From the NCBI GenBank assembly GCA_012959465.1, contig DUDC01000168.1, positions 1 through 64,000 of the forward strand: 64,000 bases of DNA, read 5' to 3'. Below the pieces are notes generated by a model. That model saw only the letters and a list, made by a program, of their open reading frames with translations. It did no database searches and was not told where the DNA came from. Positions 16,608 to 27,062 of the stretch are shown piece by piece. The position numbers and the translations under genes are program-made. Each line of letters starts with the position of its first letter. The stretch's first letter is position 1. The stretch is from Planctomycetaceae bacterium. GTDB taxonomy: Bacteria; Planctomycetota; Planctomycetia; Pirellulales; Pirellulaceae.

Positions 16608-17561
16608 TCAGCGGCAAGCGTCTTTCGCCGGAGCGTCAGAGCGCCATAGTACATTGTCGCGAACCATCGACACGATTTGGCGACTCGCAAAATAACGTTG
16701 GATATCGTGCGACCGTCCAATGTACGGTGAAATGTCCACTTGGTGTACCAGTGGGTCGAGCTGATGTTGGCAATACCCGGAGAATCCGAGTGCGTTCTGG
16801 GGGTTGCGCTTATCGAGCCAGTAGTACCGCCGAAGAGTGGGGTCGGATTGATTGACGAACAATAAAAATTCGCCCATTTGATCCTTTGCCTTGCCAAATT
16901 GCCCGCTGGTCGAGAGTCCGTCTCGATGAACCGCTGCGGCAAGCAGGCTGACATGGACCGACCTTGCTGGCATCGGATCCTCCAACTCCCGGCCGTTCAG
17001 AGAACCACCGCCAGCTACGTGCAGCCCGCCACCGACGATCCGAGCACCATAACTATACCCAATTAGACTGAGACGGTTTTCCTCAGAAAAGTGTCCCAAA
17101 AACCAACCGAACAGGAGCCCCTCGGAGGTTGCCCGCTGCGCTTTAGAGCGGGCGTCGCGAATCGGACCGTTAATGCGTTCACTGGGCCACGACCAGATGA
17201 CGAATCGGATTGGTTCGTCGTCTCGAGCCCCGCACGACAACTTGCGATAGATCATCCATCCGTGCCGCTTCGCCCAGGATGAATTGATCCGATTGCCATG
17301 GACCAGCACTGCCGTTACGGCCTCACTTGCGACCAAGAGTTCATCTAACGATGCCTCGCTCCATTTTCCTTCGGCGAATTGGCGAACGGCGAAGTCGTCA
17401 GATTCCGGGCAACGGCAAGTACAAACTCCCCGCGTTGAAACGATCCACAGTTCGTCTTGCGCTCGCAGGCAGGTCGTCTCATCGGCCAATACCATACCGG
17501 TCGAGACCAACATTGCGATTCCGAATGTGAAGCTCAAAAGATATTGCCTTGGCCAGTTCAT
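16608..17561 (-). CDS. Exported alpha/beta-hydrolase-like protein
   Basis: Starting at ATG 17561, the 317 residues open with a clear signal peptide (MNWPRQYLLSFTFGIAMLV, cleavage after MVLA). Downstream come the oxyanion-loop strand AVTAVLVHGNRINSSWA and the nucleophile elbow LSLIGYSYGARIVGGG with serine in GYSYG. Later residues HQLDPLVHQVD may hold the acidic and histidine members but I cannot place them firmly. An upstream ATG at 17741 would add 60 residues that hide the signal peptide, so it is not favoured. Likely a periplasmic esterase or similar; substrate unknown. Confidence 0.68.
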   Translation of the reverse strand: MNWPRQYLLSFTFGIAMLVSTGMVLADETTCLRAQDELWIVSTRGVCTCRCPESDDFAVRQFAEGKWSEASLDELLVASEAVTAVLVHGNRINSSWAKRHGWMIYRKLSCGARDDEPIRFVIWSWPSERINGPIRDARSKAQRATSEGLLFGWFLGHFSEENRLSLIGYSYGARIVGGGLHVAGGGSLNGRELEDPMPARSVHVSLLAAAVHRDGLSTSGQFGKAKDQMGEFLLFVNQSDPTLRRYYWLDKRNPQNALGFSGYCQHQLDPLVHQVDISPYIGRSHDIQRYFASRQIVSMVRDNVLWRSDAPAKDACR

Positions 17562-17853
17562 CCCGATTTTAGCCCTTTTCGTAGAAACCAAACACTGCGT
17601 CTGTTTCATCGCTGCACAGTCATGCCGAATGCCGTTGAAGTGGCTGACGCGAAACATGACGGTCATTAGGGCGCACACGTTTTCCATGCTTACCCGGACA
17701 ACTGTAGCACTCAAAAAATAACGTGCGTTGAGAATTTGCAACGATGATGAAAAAACTCAACAACTTTACTTGCCAAAGGGTATTGGCAGGCTACTGTTTC
17801 TTTGACTCACCGGCCCTGCCCCATTCCTCGCCAAATTGATCGGAGTTCCAGTT

Positions 17854-18051
17854 ATGAAACGTCTATTGGTCATCGCGTTTGTTACGGTTGTTACAACGTC
17901 GTTCGTCGGTTGCTCATGGCCTCGGTGCCTTTCTCGGGGTGCGTGTTGCGAAACGTCCTTTGAAAGCCAGATCATTGGAACCGAAGTGATTGACGGTCGT
18001 ACCTTTGATGAAAGCGAAGCAATCGACGCCGGACCGGTCGGCAGACCATAG
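17854..18051 (+). CDS. Small cysteine-containing lipoprotein
   Basis: These 65 residues read MKRLLVIAFVTVVTTSFVGC, a lipoprotein signal ending at a lipobox cysteine, followed by a short cysteine-rich segment (SWPRCLSRGACCETSF) and an acidic tail. The ATG at 17854 gives the natural signal; an upstream in-frame ATG at 17836 adds six residues. No homologous family is recognised. Confidence 0.6.
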   Translation: MKRLLVIAFVTVVTTSFVGCSWPRCLSRGACCETSFESQIIGTEVIDGRTFDESEAIDAGPVGRP

Positions 18052-18227
18052 CAGCATCGTTGGGACGCGTCTGCGCTAATTGAAAGGCCATTCCAGCGGA
18101 TTTTCGGCTGAGAAAAAATGGGTAGTTGGCCGGCTAATATCGTCGATTCACCAGCCGAGATGCGCCGCTGGTACTACCCAATAGCGGTTAGTGCTGGTAG
18201 TTGGTTTCAGCAGCGGCACGAGTCAAC

Positions 18228-19277
18228 CTACTGCACCATTTCGACCGCTTCGTTCAGCACGCCAAAGTAGAAGGCTGCCAGTCGGAAGATCATTGCGATA
18301 ATGATCAGAGCGATCATGCCCCAAATAACGAAACCGGACGCTACCGTCATGACGTGACTGGCCGTTTTGGCTTTCTGGGCGTATTGCTCGGAAAGGTGAA
18401 GTAGCGATGCGCTTTCGCTCCCTGCCAACTCAGCCGCCTCCAGAGACGTGACAAACTCGTGGGGAATCACGCCGGTGTTACGGAGCGCTTCATGAAACTC
18501 GCGGCCGTCGCGGATTACTTGAACTGCTCCGGGAGCGGCGGCCTGGTAAACGATGTTCTGAGTGCTATCGAATGCCATTTGTAAACTGCGAATGGCATCC
18601 ACTCCCGCCTCAAGTGCCATCGCGAGCGTCCATGCCATTCGCGCGAGCGCCGAGTCTCGAAGGTAACCGCCGATTGCCGGAATGCGCAACGCAATGCGGA
18701 GTGGCATTGTTCCGAACCAGCCCCTAAAGAGCCCCACGACGGCAAGCGTGCCAACAATGCCCACGGTGATGACGCCGGTGAAGTAAATGAGCACGCCGCG
18801 GGTGCCGACCAGCCCGAAGCCGAGAATGTCGATGTCGCCCAAAATGCCCATAATAAAGATGAGCAACCCGATGATCATGATCGCCATTACGAGCTGAATC
18901 ACTGGCCAGGTGATTCCGAGCAGGAAGGTACGACGCAGCGAGACCAACTGGTCGTAGTAATCGGCTAAGTCCAGCATCACTTCGTCCGTGCGGCCAACCT
19001 CCTCGCCGATTTCAATCATCTGAACAGTCAATTCAGGGAACAAGCCGTCGCACGCTTTCATGGATCGATGCAACGAGTCGCCATCGGAAAGTTGCTTGCG
19101 AATTTGTTCGGCGTATCGTCTGACTCGCGGGCTGGTAGCGCCGCGAGATTCGTGCTCCCACGTTTGTGTTGGGCCAATCCCGGCTCGCGCCGCCACGCCG
19201 CATCGCCGCATCAAGGCTGCTAATGGCCGTATCCCCAATGCGGGACCGAAGATAATACAAATCAGGCGTTCGAACAT
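18228..19277 (-). CDS. Type II secretion system F-type inner membrane protein
   Basis: The 349 residues contain two GspF/PilC half-domains. The first has the pattern SDGDSLHRSMKACDGLFPEL followed by MIEIGEEVGRTDEVMLDLA; the second runs from LARMAWTLAMALEAGVDAIR to SLEAAELAGSESASLLHLSE. Hydrophobic segments lie near residues 120-150, 165-190 and 310-340. F proteins form the inner-membrane platform of type II secretion or type IV pilus machines. No other gsp/pil gene lies nearby. AGGAGGG ends 4 bases before the ATG. Confidence 0.88.
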   Translation of the reverse strand: MFERLICIIFGPALGIRPLAALMRRCGVAARAGIGPTQTWEHESRGATSPRVRRYAEQIRKQLSDGDSLHRSMKACDGLFPELTVQMIEIGEEVGRTDEVMLDLADYYDQLVSLRRTFLLGITWPVIQLVMAIMIIGLLIFIMGILGDIDILGFGLVGTRGVLIYFTGVITVGIVGTLAVVGLFRGWFGTMPLRIALRIPAIGGYLRDSALARMAWTLAMALEAGVDAIRSLQMAFDSTQNIVYQAAAPGAVQVIRDGREFHEALRNTGVIPHEFVTSLEAAELAGSESASLLHLSEQYAQKAKTASHVMTVASGFVIWGMIALIIIAMIFRLAAFYFGVLNEAVEMVQ

Positions 19278-19654
19278 AAATCCCTCCTAGCTGTTCATTA
19301 TAACGACTACTGGGGCGACGTTCGCTAGTTAACGACTCCTGCGGCCGCCGGTTCCGCATTTTCCCGGATCTGAGCCGTTGGCGCTAACTTCGGGTGATTT
19401 GGTAATCGCGTTAATCGCCGGGGCCTGAGGCTAGTGGCCTGTTTATTTAGGCGGGTTTGTGGAATTAACCCCACCGGCATAGGCCCGGCGGCGATTGTGA
19501 GTTTCTAGCACCAATTCAACGGCCCGTTGGCGAGTTCGGCTCGCGACTGACATTGACAAATCTAGTCACACACACTCGGTGGCCCGGTCGCGGAAATCGA
19601 TCAAAACGATTATCCTCACGTATCTGTTGAGAATCCATTCGTCGCAAATTCCCA
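19278..19654. other. Divergent intergenic region upstream of the gspF-like gene and tyrA
   Basis: A 377-base gap between divergently read genes that should carry both promoters. A TATAAT on the minus strand is listed separately. I see no repeat, RNA or small gene here with usable support. Confidence 0.5.
19297..19302 (-). promoter_or_regulatory. Candidate -10 element of the gspF-like gene
   Basis: A perfect TATAAT on the minus strand lies 19 bases before the ATG and directly ahead of the AGGAGGG ribosome-binding site. No good -35 box is found at 16-18 bases, so the leader would be very short and the assignment is tentative. Confidence 0.35.
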
Positions 19655-20533
19655 ATGTCAGCTTTCGCCATCTCCCCTCGCTGGAAAAAAGTGGTTATCG
19701 TGGGTCCCGGTCTGATTGGGGCGTCGATTGGTCTTGCGCTGAAGCGATCCGGATTGGTGGAGCAAATTGTCGGGGTGAGCCGACGGAACTCGACGCTGGA
19801 GGTGGCTCAGGCTTCTGGCGCCATCGACTCGGGGAGTTGCCAACTAGATGCTACCGTTCGCGATGCCACGGCGGTGATCGTCTGCACGCCCGTCCGGCGG
19901 ATTGCCGAGCAGGTAATTACGATCGCCGAACATCTCCAGACGGAAGACCGAGCCTGGATCACCGACGCGGGCAGTGCGAAGGAGATGATTGTTCGTCGAG
20001 TCAGCGACGCCGAAGCCGGTTCGGAACATGCGATTCCCTTTGTCGGTTCCCACCCGTTGGCCGGCAGCGAGCAATCGGGTCCGCGAGCCGCACGGGCGGA
20101 CCTTTACGATGGCCGCATCGTGATTGTGACTCCCACGGCCAAAACGCCGCCTTGGCTAGCGGACGAAGTACATCTTTTTTGGACCAGTTTGGGGGCGAAA
20201 GTTCACCGATTGACGCCGACAGCTCACGATCGAGTATTGGCCGCGACCAGCCATCTCCCTCATGCTTTGGCCACTGCTCTGGCCGCCGCCACATTGCCCG
20301 ATCAATTGTCTCTTGCCGCAACGGGATGGCGGGACACGACAAGGATTGCCGCCGGCAACCCCGATCTTTGGTGCGACATCCTATTGGACAATCGCACCCA
20401 CATTTTGAATAGCTTAGACATCTTTGAGAAAAAACTATCCGCGATTCGCGACGCTCTAGAACGTCAGGATTCGCAGCAGCTCAAACGCCTTCTGGAGGAA
20501 GGGAAGCAACGACGTGACTCTTTGGGAAGTTGA
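19655..20533 (+). CDS. tyrA: Prephenate dehydrogenase
   Basis: TyrA oxidatively decarboxylates prephenate to 4-hydroxyphenylpyruvate for tyrosine synthesis. The 292 residues begin with the NAD-binding [20 protein letters not shown]; then come [13 protein letters not shown] and the substrate-binding [15 protein letters not shown], with [19 protein letters not shown] near residue 190. No chorismate mutase or ACT domain is attached. Its last 20 bases overlap the start of purL, so the genes are translationally linked despite belonging to different pathways. Confidence 0.93.
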   Translation: MSAFAISPRWKKVVIVGPGLIGASIGLALKRSGLVEQIVGVSRRNSTLEVAQASGAIDSGSCQLDATVRDATAVIVCTPVRRIAEQVITIAEHLQTEDRAWITDAGSAKEMIVRRVSDAEAGSEHAIPFVGSHPLAGSEQSGPRAARADLYDGRIVIVTPTAKTPPWLADEVHLFWTSLGAKVHRLTPTAHDRVLAATSHLPHALATALAAATLPDQLSLAATGWRDTTRIAAGNPDLWCDILLDNRTHILNSLDIFEKKLSAIRDALERQDSQQLKRLLEEGKQRRDSLGS

Positions 20534-23465
20534 TATCTATCCTGCCACCGGGCAGCCTGACCTGGCCGCCGAACGAATAGCCGGTGACGCTGCCGACATG
20601 GGGTTGGCAAACGAACTCCAATTGCGAACCGCCCGCGGGTACCTCGTCGACGGTAGCTTGGATCGTGCGCAGATCGAACAGCTCAGTCAACGATTGCTCT
20701 CAGATGCGGTCGTCGAGACGACCATCATCGACGAAGTTGGGCATCGTCGCCTAGCGGAATCGCCGATCGCTGGCGGTCGACTTGTCTATGTCCTTCCGAA
20801 GGCCGGCGTCATGGACCCTGTCGCGCTGACTGCTCGGCAGGCGATGGGCGACATGGGGAGTTCGGTTCGAGAAGTTCGTACATTACGAAAATACTGGCTC
20901 CAAGGGGTCGACCAGTCCACGGTGGACGAACTTTGCGATCGTCTGTTAGCCAATGATTCGATTGAGCAGATCGTCCAAGGTCCCTTGGAAATGACCGAGC
21001 TGCAAGTCGGCTCGCCGTACGATTTCGAGAAGATCGTGATTCCATTGAGTTCACTGGACGACGAGGGCTTAATGGAGCTGAGTCGAAGTGGTCAGCTCTA
21101 CATGACGCTGCCGGAGATGCAGCAAGTACAAGGCCACTTTGTGGAGATGGGTCGCGACCCAACGGACATCGAGTTGGAAACGGTGGCCCAGACATGGAGC
21201 GAGCACTGCAGCCACAAGACGCTGGCTGGCCGAATTGCCTATCGGGACGAGCGGGGTGAACGTCACTTCGACAATATGTTGAAGGAGACGATCTTCGCGG
21301 CAACGGAGACGATTCGTCAACAGTTGGGCGACGACGATTGGTGCGTTAGCGTATTCGTGGACAATGCTGGTGTCGTGCGGTTCGATGATGATTTCAATGT
21401 GGTGTTCAAAGTTGAAACGCACAATCATCCTTCCGCATTGGAACCATACGGTGGTGCCAACACCGGAATCGGCGGCGTTATTCGCGATCCGCTCGGGACG
21501 GGCATGGGGGCCAAGCCCGTTTGCAATACGGACGTATTCTGTTTTGCCCCACCGGACTCGAAGCTCTCGGAGCTACCTCCTGGCGTGTTGCATCCGAAGC
21601 GAGTCATGAAAGGCGTCGTCAGTGGTGTACGCGATTACGGTAACCGCATGGGTATACCGACGGTCAATGGAGCCATTTACTTTGATGATCGGTACCTGGG
21701 CAATCCACTGGTTTACTGTGGTAACGTCGGTATTCTTCCCCAGAATAAATCGCTGAAGGAACCGAAAGCAGATGACTGGGTTGTTGCCATCGGAGGTCGC
21801 ACGGGTCGAGACGGGATCCACGGCGCCACTTTCAGTTCGGCGGAATTGACAAGCGAATCCGAATCGCTCTCCGGCGGAGCCGTGCAAATCGGCAACGCCA
21901 TCACCGAAAAAATGGTTCTCGATGTGCTGCTTCAGGCCCGTGACCAAGAACTTTTTAGTGCAGTGACCGATTGTGGTGCCGGTGGATTTTCGAGCGCTGT
22001 CGGCGAAATGGGTGAGAAGATTGGTGCCGAGGTGTGGCTTGAGAAAGCGCCACTCAAGTACGACGGGCTCTCCTATACCGAAATCTGGATCTCAGAGGCG
22101 CAGGAACGCATGGTGTTCTCGGTCCCCGACGAGACCTGGCAGGCGTTCCATGACCTCTGTGCATCGGAGGGTGTTGAGGCGACCATCATCGGTCGATTTG
22201 AACCGCACGGTCGCTTAGTCCTCAAGTATCACGACCAGGTCGTCGGAGATCTGTCCATGGAGTTTCTCCACGATGGACGTCCGCCAGTTGTTCGAGAGGC
22301 GACCTACACTCCACCGACGAATTCCTCGTTTCAATGTCCGGAGACTGTGGATTGGTCGGGGACGTTGAGGAAAATTCTCGCTTCCCTCAATGTGGCCAGC
22401 AAGGAATGGGTCATTCGACAATACGACCATGAAGTTCAGGGCGGCAGCGTGGTCAAGCCTTTGGTTGGCGTTGCCAACGACGGCCCAAGCGATGCGGCCG
22501 TTGTCCGCCCACGACTTGATTCTGCTCGAGCCTTGACAATTAGTTGCGGCATGAACCCTCATTACGGCGATTACGATCCGTACCATATGGCGGCCAGCGC
22601 CATCGACGAAGCCGTTCGGAATAGCGTTGCCGTGGGTGCCGACCCCAGTCGGATCGCGATCCTCGACAACTTCTGCTGGGGCTATACGGACCGACCCGAT
22701 ACATTGGGCTCGCTGGTTCGAGCGGCGATTGCCTGTCAGGAGATGGCCGTCGGGCTGCAGACGCCGTTTATCAGCGGCAAGGACAGTCTCAACAATGAGT
22801 TCAGTTATGAAGTGGATGGAAAGAAAACGACGATTGCCATACCGGCAACTCTTCTGATCAGTGCGATGGGTCAGTTGGATGACGCTGCTCATGCCGTCAC
22901 CATGGACCTCAAAGAGGCGGGGCATCTACTTTACTTGATCGGAACGACATATGAGGAAATGGGAGGCTCACATTTTACTCTGGTCACTGACGCTTCCGGT
23001 GGCCATCCGCCGACCGTGGATATTGCTAATGCTCGCCGCACTTTCCATGCGGTTCATGACGCCATCTCGCGTGGGACGGTGCGAGCCTGTCACGATCTGA
23101 GTGAAGGAGGCTTGGCGGTCACGTTGGCTGAAATGGCCTTCGCTGGAGACCTCGGCGTTGACGTGGACCTCGATCAGGTTCCTCTCTCAGCCTCGGATGG
23201 CGATGCGGCACGAGACGCCACGCTCCGTCTATTCTCGGAGAGCAACACGCGGTTTGTCTGTGAAGTTGCGGAGGATCAGGTGGCTGAGTTCGAAACCTGC
23301 TTCCAAGACGTGACGCTCACGCGAATTGGCACCGTCGTCGATTCGCCACAGGTGCGAATTCGATCTGAAATTGCCTCACTCGACCTCGAAGAATCCAACG
23401 AATTACTAAAGAAAGTCTGGCAAGCCCCGCTCGACTGGGACTCGCCGAAGAAAGGCATCGCATGA
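20514..23465 (+). CDS. purL: Phosphoribosylformylglycinamidine synthase, synthetase subunit with fused double PurS-like N-terminus
   Basis: PurL makes formylglycinamidine ribonucleotide in purine synthesis, using ammonia from PurQ. At 983 residues it is longer than the small PurL type (about 600-750). The catalytic part begins near residue 210 with [17 protein letters not shown], then [56 protein letters not shown] and [14 protein letters not shown]. Residues 1-170 appear to hold two PurS-like repeats (the second from [20 protein letters not shown]), as in the large one-chain enzymes, whereas the glutaminase is a separate gene (purQ). The GTG at 20514 lies within the end of tyrA; purQ overlaps by 4 bases. 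Confidence 0.94.
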   Translation: MTLWEVDIYPATGQPDLAAERIAGDAADMGLANELQLRTARGYLVDGSLDRAQIEQLSQRLLSDAVVETTIIDEVGHRRLAESPIAGGRLVYVLPKAGVMDPVALTARQAMGDMGSSVREVRTLRKYWLQGVDQSTVDELCDRLLANDSIEQIVQGPLEMTELQVGSPYDFEKIVIPLSSLDDEGLMELSRSGQLYMTLPEMQQVQGHFVEMGRDPTDIELETVAQTWSEHCSHKTLAGRIAYRDERGERHFDNMLKETIFAATETIRQQLGDDDWCVSVFVDNAGVVRFDDDFNVVFKVETHNHPSALEPYGGANTGIGGVIRDPLGTGMGAKPVCNTDVFCFAPPDSKLSELPPGVLHPKRVMKGVVSGVRDYGNRMGIPTVNGAIYFDDRYLGNPLVYCGNVGILPQNKSLKEPKADDWVVAIGGRTGRDGIHGATFSSAELTSESESLSGGAVQIGNAITEKMVLDVLLQARDQELFSAVTDCGAGGFSSAVGEMGEKIGAEVWLEKAPLKYDGLSYTEIWISEAQERMVFSVPDETWQAFHDLCASEGVEATIIGRFEPHGRLVLKYHDQVVGDLSMEFLHDGRPPVVREATYTPPTNSSFQCPETVDWSGTLRKILASLNVASKEWVIRQYDHEVQGGSVVKPLVGVANDGPSDAAVVRPRLDSARALTISCGMNPHYGDYDPYHMAASAIDEAVRNSVAVGADPSRIAILDNFCWGYTDRPDTLGSLVRAAIACQEMAVGLQTPFISGKDSLNNEFSYEVDGKKTTIAIPATLLISAMGQLDDAAHAVTMDLKEAGHLLYLIGTTYEEMGGSHFTLVTDASGGHPPTVDIANARRTFHAVHDAISRGTVRACHDLSEGGLAVTLAEMAFAGDLGVDVDLDQVPLSASDGDAARDATLRLFSESNTRFVCEVAEDQVAEFETCFQDVTLTRIGTVVDSPQVRIRSEIASLDLEESNELLKKVWQAPLDWDSPKKGIA

Positions 23466-24235
23466 AGCCTCGCGTCTTGATCATTCGTGCCCCCGGCACC
23501 AACTGCGACCTTGAAACCCAGTATGCCTTTGAACTTGCCGGCGGTGCGGCCGACGTGTTGCACATCAATCGTTGGCTGGACCACCCAGCACTGGCGGATC
23601 GTTACCAGATCCTCTGTATTCCAGGTGGATTCAGCTACGGAGATGATGTGGCGGCCGGTCGCATTCTGGCAAATCAGATCCAACAGTTCTTGGCCGACGA
23701 AGTTGCCGATTTTATCGCCAATGACAAACTTATCCTGGGGGTGTGCAACGGCTTCCAAGCACTACTCAAATCGGGAATCTTGCTCCCGCAAGAGAAAACA
23801 CGACCTGTCGCCACGCTAACCTGGAATGATGCCGGGCACTTTATCGACCGTTGGGTGCACCTGAAAGTGTCGGGCGACCGTTGTGTGTTTCTCCGCAACA
23901 TCGAGTCAATGTATCTTCCCATCGCTCACGCCGAAGGGAAATTTGTCGCTGACCAGGAGGAGACGCTCGACACGTGGTCGAATGCCGGCCAGTTGGCCCT
24001 CAGTTATTGCACCGACGACGGCTCCCTGTGCAACGGCGGGTCCGACAATCCAAACGGTTCACAACGAGACGTCGCTGGTGTTTGTGACGCGACCGGTCGC
24101 ATCTTTGGCCTGATGCCTCATCCCGAACGCTTTGTTCATCGAACCCAACACCCTCGGTGGACTCGATTGGGCAGCGATCTTTCTGCCGACGGTCTGGCTG
24201 TATTTCGAAACGCCGTCGAATACTTTACCGCCTGA
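23462..24235 (+). CDS. purQ: Phosphoribosylformylglycinamidine synthase, glutaminase subunit
   Basis: PurQ hydrolyses glutamine and passes ammonia to PurL. The 257-residue class I amidotransferase has the nucleophile in [16 protein letters not shown] and the His-Glu pair in [10 protein letters not shown]; the oxyanion region is [15 protein letters not shown]. It is somewhat longer than stand-alone PurQ (about 225), closer to the glutaminase domain of one-chain PurL. Its ATG overlaps the purL stop as ATGA, which indicates coupled translation. Confidence 0.95.
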   Translation: MKPRVLIIRAPGTNCDLETQYAFELAGGAADVLHINRWLDHPALADRYQILCIPGGFSYGDDVAAGRILANQIQQFLADEVADFIANDKLILGVCNGFQALLKSGILLPQEKTRPVATLTWNDAGHFIDRWVHLKVSGDRCVFLRNIESMYLPIAHAEGKFVADQEETLDTWSNAGQLALSYCTDDGSLCNGGSDNPNGSQRDVAGVCDATGRIFGLMPHPERFVHRTQHPRWTRLGSDLSADGLAVFRNAVEYFTA

Positions 24236-24242
24236 TCAAAAA

Positions 24243-26075
24243 ATGGCCCTGATTTCGATTTCTGACGTGCACATCGGTTTCCGTGGCCCCGATCTGTTGG
24301 ATGGTGTCCACTGTCAGATCGAACATGGCGATCGAATTGGTCTGCTGGGACGCAATGGCGCCGGCAAGACAACGTTGATGCGGATGTTGTGCGGAGATAT
24401 AGAACCTGACCACGGAAGTGTCATTTGCGACGCGGGAACTCGCGTCGCGTTGCTAGCGCAAGATGTGCCGCGCGACATACACGGCTCGGTTCGTGATGTC
24501 GTCGCGCGAGGGCTGCCCGCGGACTGGCCCGAATCCGAACAGAGTTGGCAACACGAGCAATCGCTCAACAAGATCCTCGACCAAATGGCATTGCCTGGAG
24601 ACGTTGAGTTTTCCACGCAGTCCTCGGGGCGCAAACGTCGCGTACTATTGGCGCAGACACTGGTCGCCAAGCCCGATCTCCTGCTGCTCGACGAGCCGAC
24701 GAATCACCTCGATATTGACTCGATTCGATGGCTCGAGGAATTCCTCATTTCAAGGTGGAAAGGGACGGTGCTGTTCGTAACACACGATCGTATGTTCCTG
24801 CGTAAGTTGGCGAATCGGATCCTGGAAATCGACCGTGGCAAGCTCTACGACTGGTCATGCGACTTCGACACATTCTTAGCACGCAAAGAAGCCGAAATTG
24901 AAGCTCAGCAAAAGCAAGATGCCTTGTTCGACAAGAAGCTCGCGATCGAAGAAGTCTGGATTCGACAGGGAATCAAGGCGCGCCGAACGCGAAACGAGGG
25001 CCGTGTCAGGGCGTTGAAGACGATGCGCGACGAGCGACTATCACGGAGGTCTGACGTTGGACGTGTAGCACTGAAGGTCGACGAGGGGATTCGAAGCGGC
25101 AACTTGGTGATCCGCGCTAAGGACCTCACGTTCGGTTACGATGAAACACCAATCGTCACCTCCTTTGAAACGACTATCATGCGAGGTGACAAAGTTGGTT
25201 TTATTGGCCCCAATGGCGTCGGTAAGACAACATTGTTGCGACTGCTGCTAGGACAATTGACTCCTCAGTGCGGTTCGGTGCGACTAGGAAGTAATCTCCA
25301 AATTGCCTATTTCGACCAACTCCGTGAGCAATTGGATGATGAAAAATCGGTAGAGGAGAATGTTGGAGATGGTTACGACACGATTCAAATCGGCGGCCGT
25401 TCTCAACATATCATCGGTTATCTGCAGAACTTCCTGTTCACGCCCGAGAGAGTTCGAACTCCCGTCAAATTCCTTTCCGGTGGCGAAAGAAACCGGATAT
25501 TGTTGGCCAAACTATTCTCCAAACCGGCCAACGTTATTGTGCTTGATGAACCGACCAATGATCTCGACGCAGAAACACTTGAATTGCTAGAGGAACGGTT
25601 AGTAGAATTCGCCGGCACGGTCCTATTGGTTAGCCACGATCGTGAGTTTCTTAACAACGTTGTCACGAGCAGCATTGTGTTCGAGGACTCCGATGTGCGT
25701 GAGTATGTCGGCGGATACGATGATTGGCTGCGACAGCGAAGCGTTTCACGTCAGGCGTCGAGCCGGCTGGAAAAACAGAACAAGAAGGCAAGCCAGACCA
25801 AAACGGCACGCGACTCATCGAAACAATTGCAGCGGTTGAGTTTCAAGGAGAAACGAGAAATCGAGGCGTTGCCTAGTCAAATCGAGGACCTCGAGGGCCA
25901 GATTACCGCCGTTCATGATCAAATGGCCTCGCCCAACTTCTTCAAACATGCGGGCGAGGAGATCGCTCAGGCTCAAGCGGATTTGCAAATGCTTCAGTCC
26001 ACGCTGGAGACGGCCTACGCTCGGTGGGAAGAATTGGAAGGACGTTTAGATCAAGAATGGCCACCGGCCAGCTAG
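24243..26075 (+). CDS. uup: ABC-F family ATPase, Uup type
   Basis: The 610-residue protein holds two ATP-binding cassettes and no membrane segment. Cassette 1: Walker A GRNGAGKTT, Walker B DLLLLDEPTNHL. Cassette 2: Walker A GPNGVGKTT, signature FLSGGERNR, Walker B VIVLDEPTNDL. The C-terminal 110 residues are a basic coiled coil with FKEKREIEALPSQIEDLE, typical of the Uup tail, which binds nucleic acid or ribosome. The signature of cassette 1 is degenerate (QSSGRKRR instead of LSGGxxxR). ATG 24243 starts 7 bases after purQ; an in-frame upstream ATG within purQ is not needed. Confidence 0.88.
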   Translation: MALISISDVHIGFRGPDLLDGVHCQIEHGDRIGLLGRNGAGKTTLMRMLCGDIEPDHGSVICDAGTRVALLAQDVPRDIHGSVRDVVARGLPADWPESEQSWQHEQSLNKILDQMALPGDVEFSTQSSGRKRRVLLAQTLVAKPDLLLLDEPTNHLDIDSIRWLEEFLISRWKGTVLFVTHDRMFLRKLANRILEIDRGKLYDWSCDFDTFLARKEAEIEAQQKQDALFDKKLAIEEVWIRQGIKARRTRNEGRVRALKTMRDERLSRRSDVGRVALKVDEGIRSGNLVIRAKDLTFGYDETPIVTSFETTIMRGDKVGFIGPNGVGKTTLLRLLLGQLTPQCGSVRLGSNLQIAYFDQLREQLDDEKSVEENVGDGYDTIQIGGRSQHIIGYLQNFLFTPERVRTPVKFLSGGERNRILLAKLFSKPANVIVLDEPTNDLDAETLELLEERLVEFAGTVLLVSHDREFLNNVVTSSIVFEDSDVREYVGGYDDWLRQRSVSRQASSRLEKQNKKASQTKTARDSSKQLQRLSFKEKREIEALPSQIEDLEGQITAVHDQMASPNFFKHAGEEIAQAQADLQMLQSTLETAYARWEELEGRLDQEWPPAS

Positions 26076-26093
26076 TGCTTGCCGGCGCACGTG

Positions 26094-27038
26094 TTAGTTT
26101 GCACCGCGCATCCCCCACGCCATCCCAGCAAACAGCCCAAGAGTGTGGGCCCAGTTGGCAACATTGGTATCCATGAATGAAACGATCTCAAATTCACCCA
26201 GCCAACTAAGCGTAAACGAAGCCAACATTAGAAAGACAAATAAGTCGGACACCGCGTAGCGGCCTTGTCCAGTCCGGGAGCAGATCCAGACATAACCAAA
26301 GACTCCGTAGACGACACCCGACAAGCCGCCAAATGAAGTGAACTGGCCCGACAGCAAGGGTGGCACTAATCCTTGGCCGAGGTTGCCCGCGACACCAACG
26401 ACAACGACAAACCAGGCCAAGAAGTAGGATCCGCGTTCCCATTCGATTTGCCGTGCGAAAAGATAGAAAAACAGGCAGTTGAAGAAAATATGTTGAAAGC
26501 CGAAGTGTAAAAAAATCGGTGTCAACGCGCGCCAGAACTCGCCGTGACGAATACTCGCCGTCGCGTCGTCCTTTCTTTCGTCGTCAGGGGTGGCGAATGA
26601 AAGGGATTCCATCATCTCCAACCCCAGACCTGTCGGTCGGTCCCCAGCGCGGGTAACCAACGTGACCAGAATGGCCATGGCGATCACTGTCTGAACGAAC
26701 GCCGGACGCGGGCCGTTAACACTGGCTAATGTCCGCCCCTGAGCTCGCCATTTGTTTTGCGACTGAGTGGTATTGCGTTGTGATTCCGCCAGTGTTTCGG
26801 CGGCTTCTTTCGCGCGGAGTTCAACTTCGTCGACAGCTTGAGCGTACCGAGGGTCATCGGAATTCGCTTGAAACTCTTCCAGTTTGGAACGACCGACCGC
26901 TGTCTTGTCTTCGTCCTTTACCCAAATGAGCCATCTGCCGTCCGTTGCTTCCACGACCGAATCGACGCCATTTACAACCAAGAACGCTGTAAATCTAGCC
27001 GCTTCGTCTTCGGAGGAAAGTTCCCCAATGTATCGCAT
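26094..27038 (-). CDS. Rhomboid-family intramembrane serine protease
   Basis: 314 residues. A cytoplasmic N-terminal part of about 120 residues precedes about six membrane segments. Family marks are HFGFQHIFFNCLFFYLF (HxxxxHxxxN), the catalytic serine in SFGGLSGVVYGVFGY and the catalytic histidine in NWAHTLGLFAGMAWG. Rhomboids cut membrane-anchored proteins within the lipid bilayer; the substrate is unknown. It converges with uup after an 18-base gap and lies 24 bases downstream of nagB in the same direction. Confidence 0.92.
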   Translation of the reverse strand: MRYIGELSSEDEAARFTAFLVVNGVDSVVEATDGRWLIWVKDEDKTAVGRSKLEEFQANSDDPRYAQAVDEVELRAKEAAETLAESQRNTTQSQNKWRAQGRTLASVNGPRPAFVQTVIAMAILVTLVTRAGDRPTGLGLEMMESLSFATPDDERKDDATASIRHGEFWRALTPIFLHFGFQHIFFNCLFFYLFARQIEWERGSYFLAWFVVVVGVAGNLGQGLVPPLLSGQFTSFGGLSGVVYGVFGYVWICSRTGQGRYAVSDLFVFLMLASFTLSWLGEFEIVSFMDTNVANWAHTLGLFAGMAWGMRGAN

Positions 27039-27062
27039 GACATATCCGAAATCTAAGAGAGT

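Noticed and set aside
18119-18180. Inverted TGGGTAGT/ACTACCCA between the small lipoprotein and gspF-like genes as a terminator
   Set aside because: Only 8 bp with a loop of about 45 bases and no U run; too weak to call, though it lies between convergent genes.
24132-24242. Upstream extension of the Uup-like gene into purQ
   Set aside because: ATG 24243 begins the normal ABC-F sequence; the extension is only purQ in another frame.
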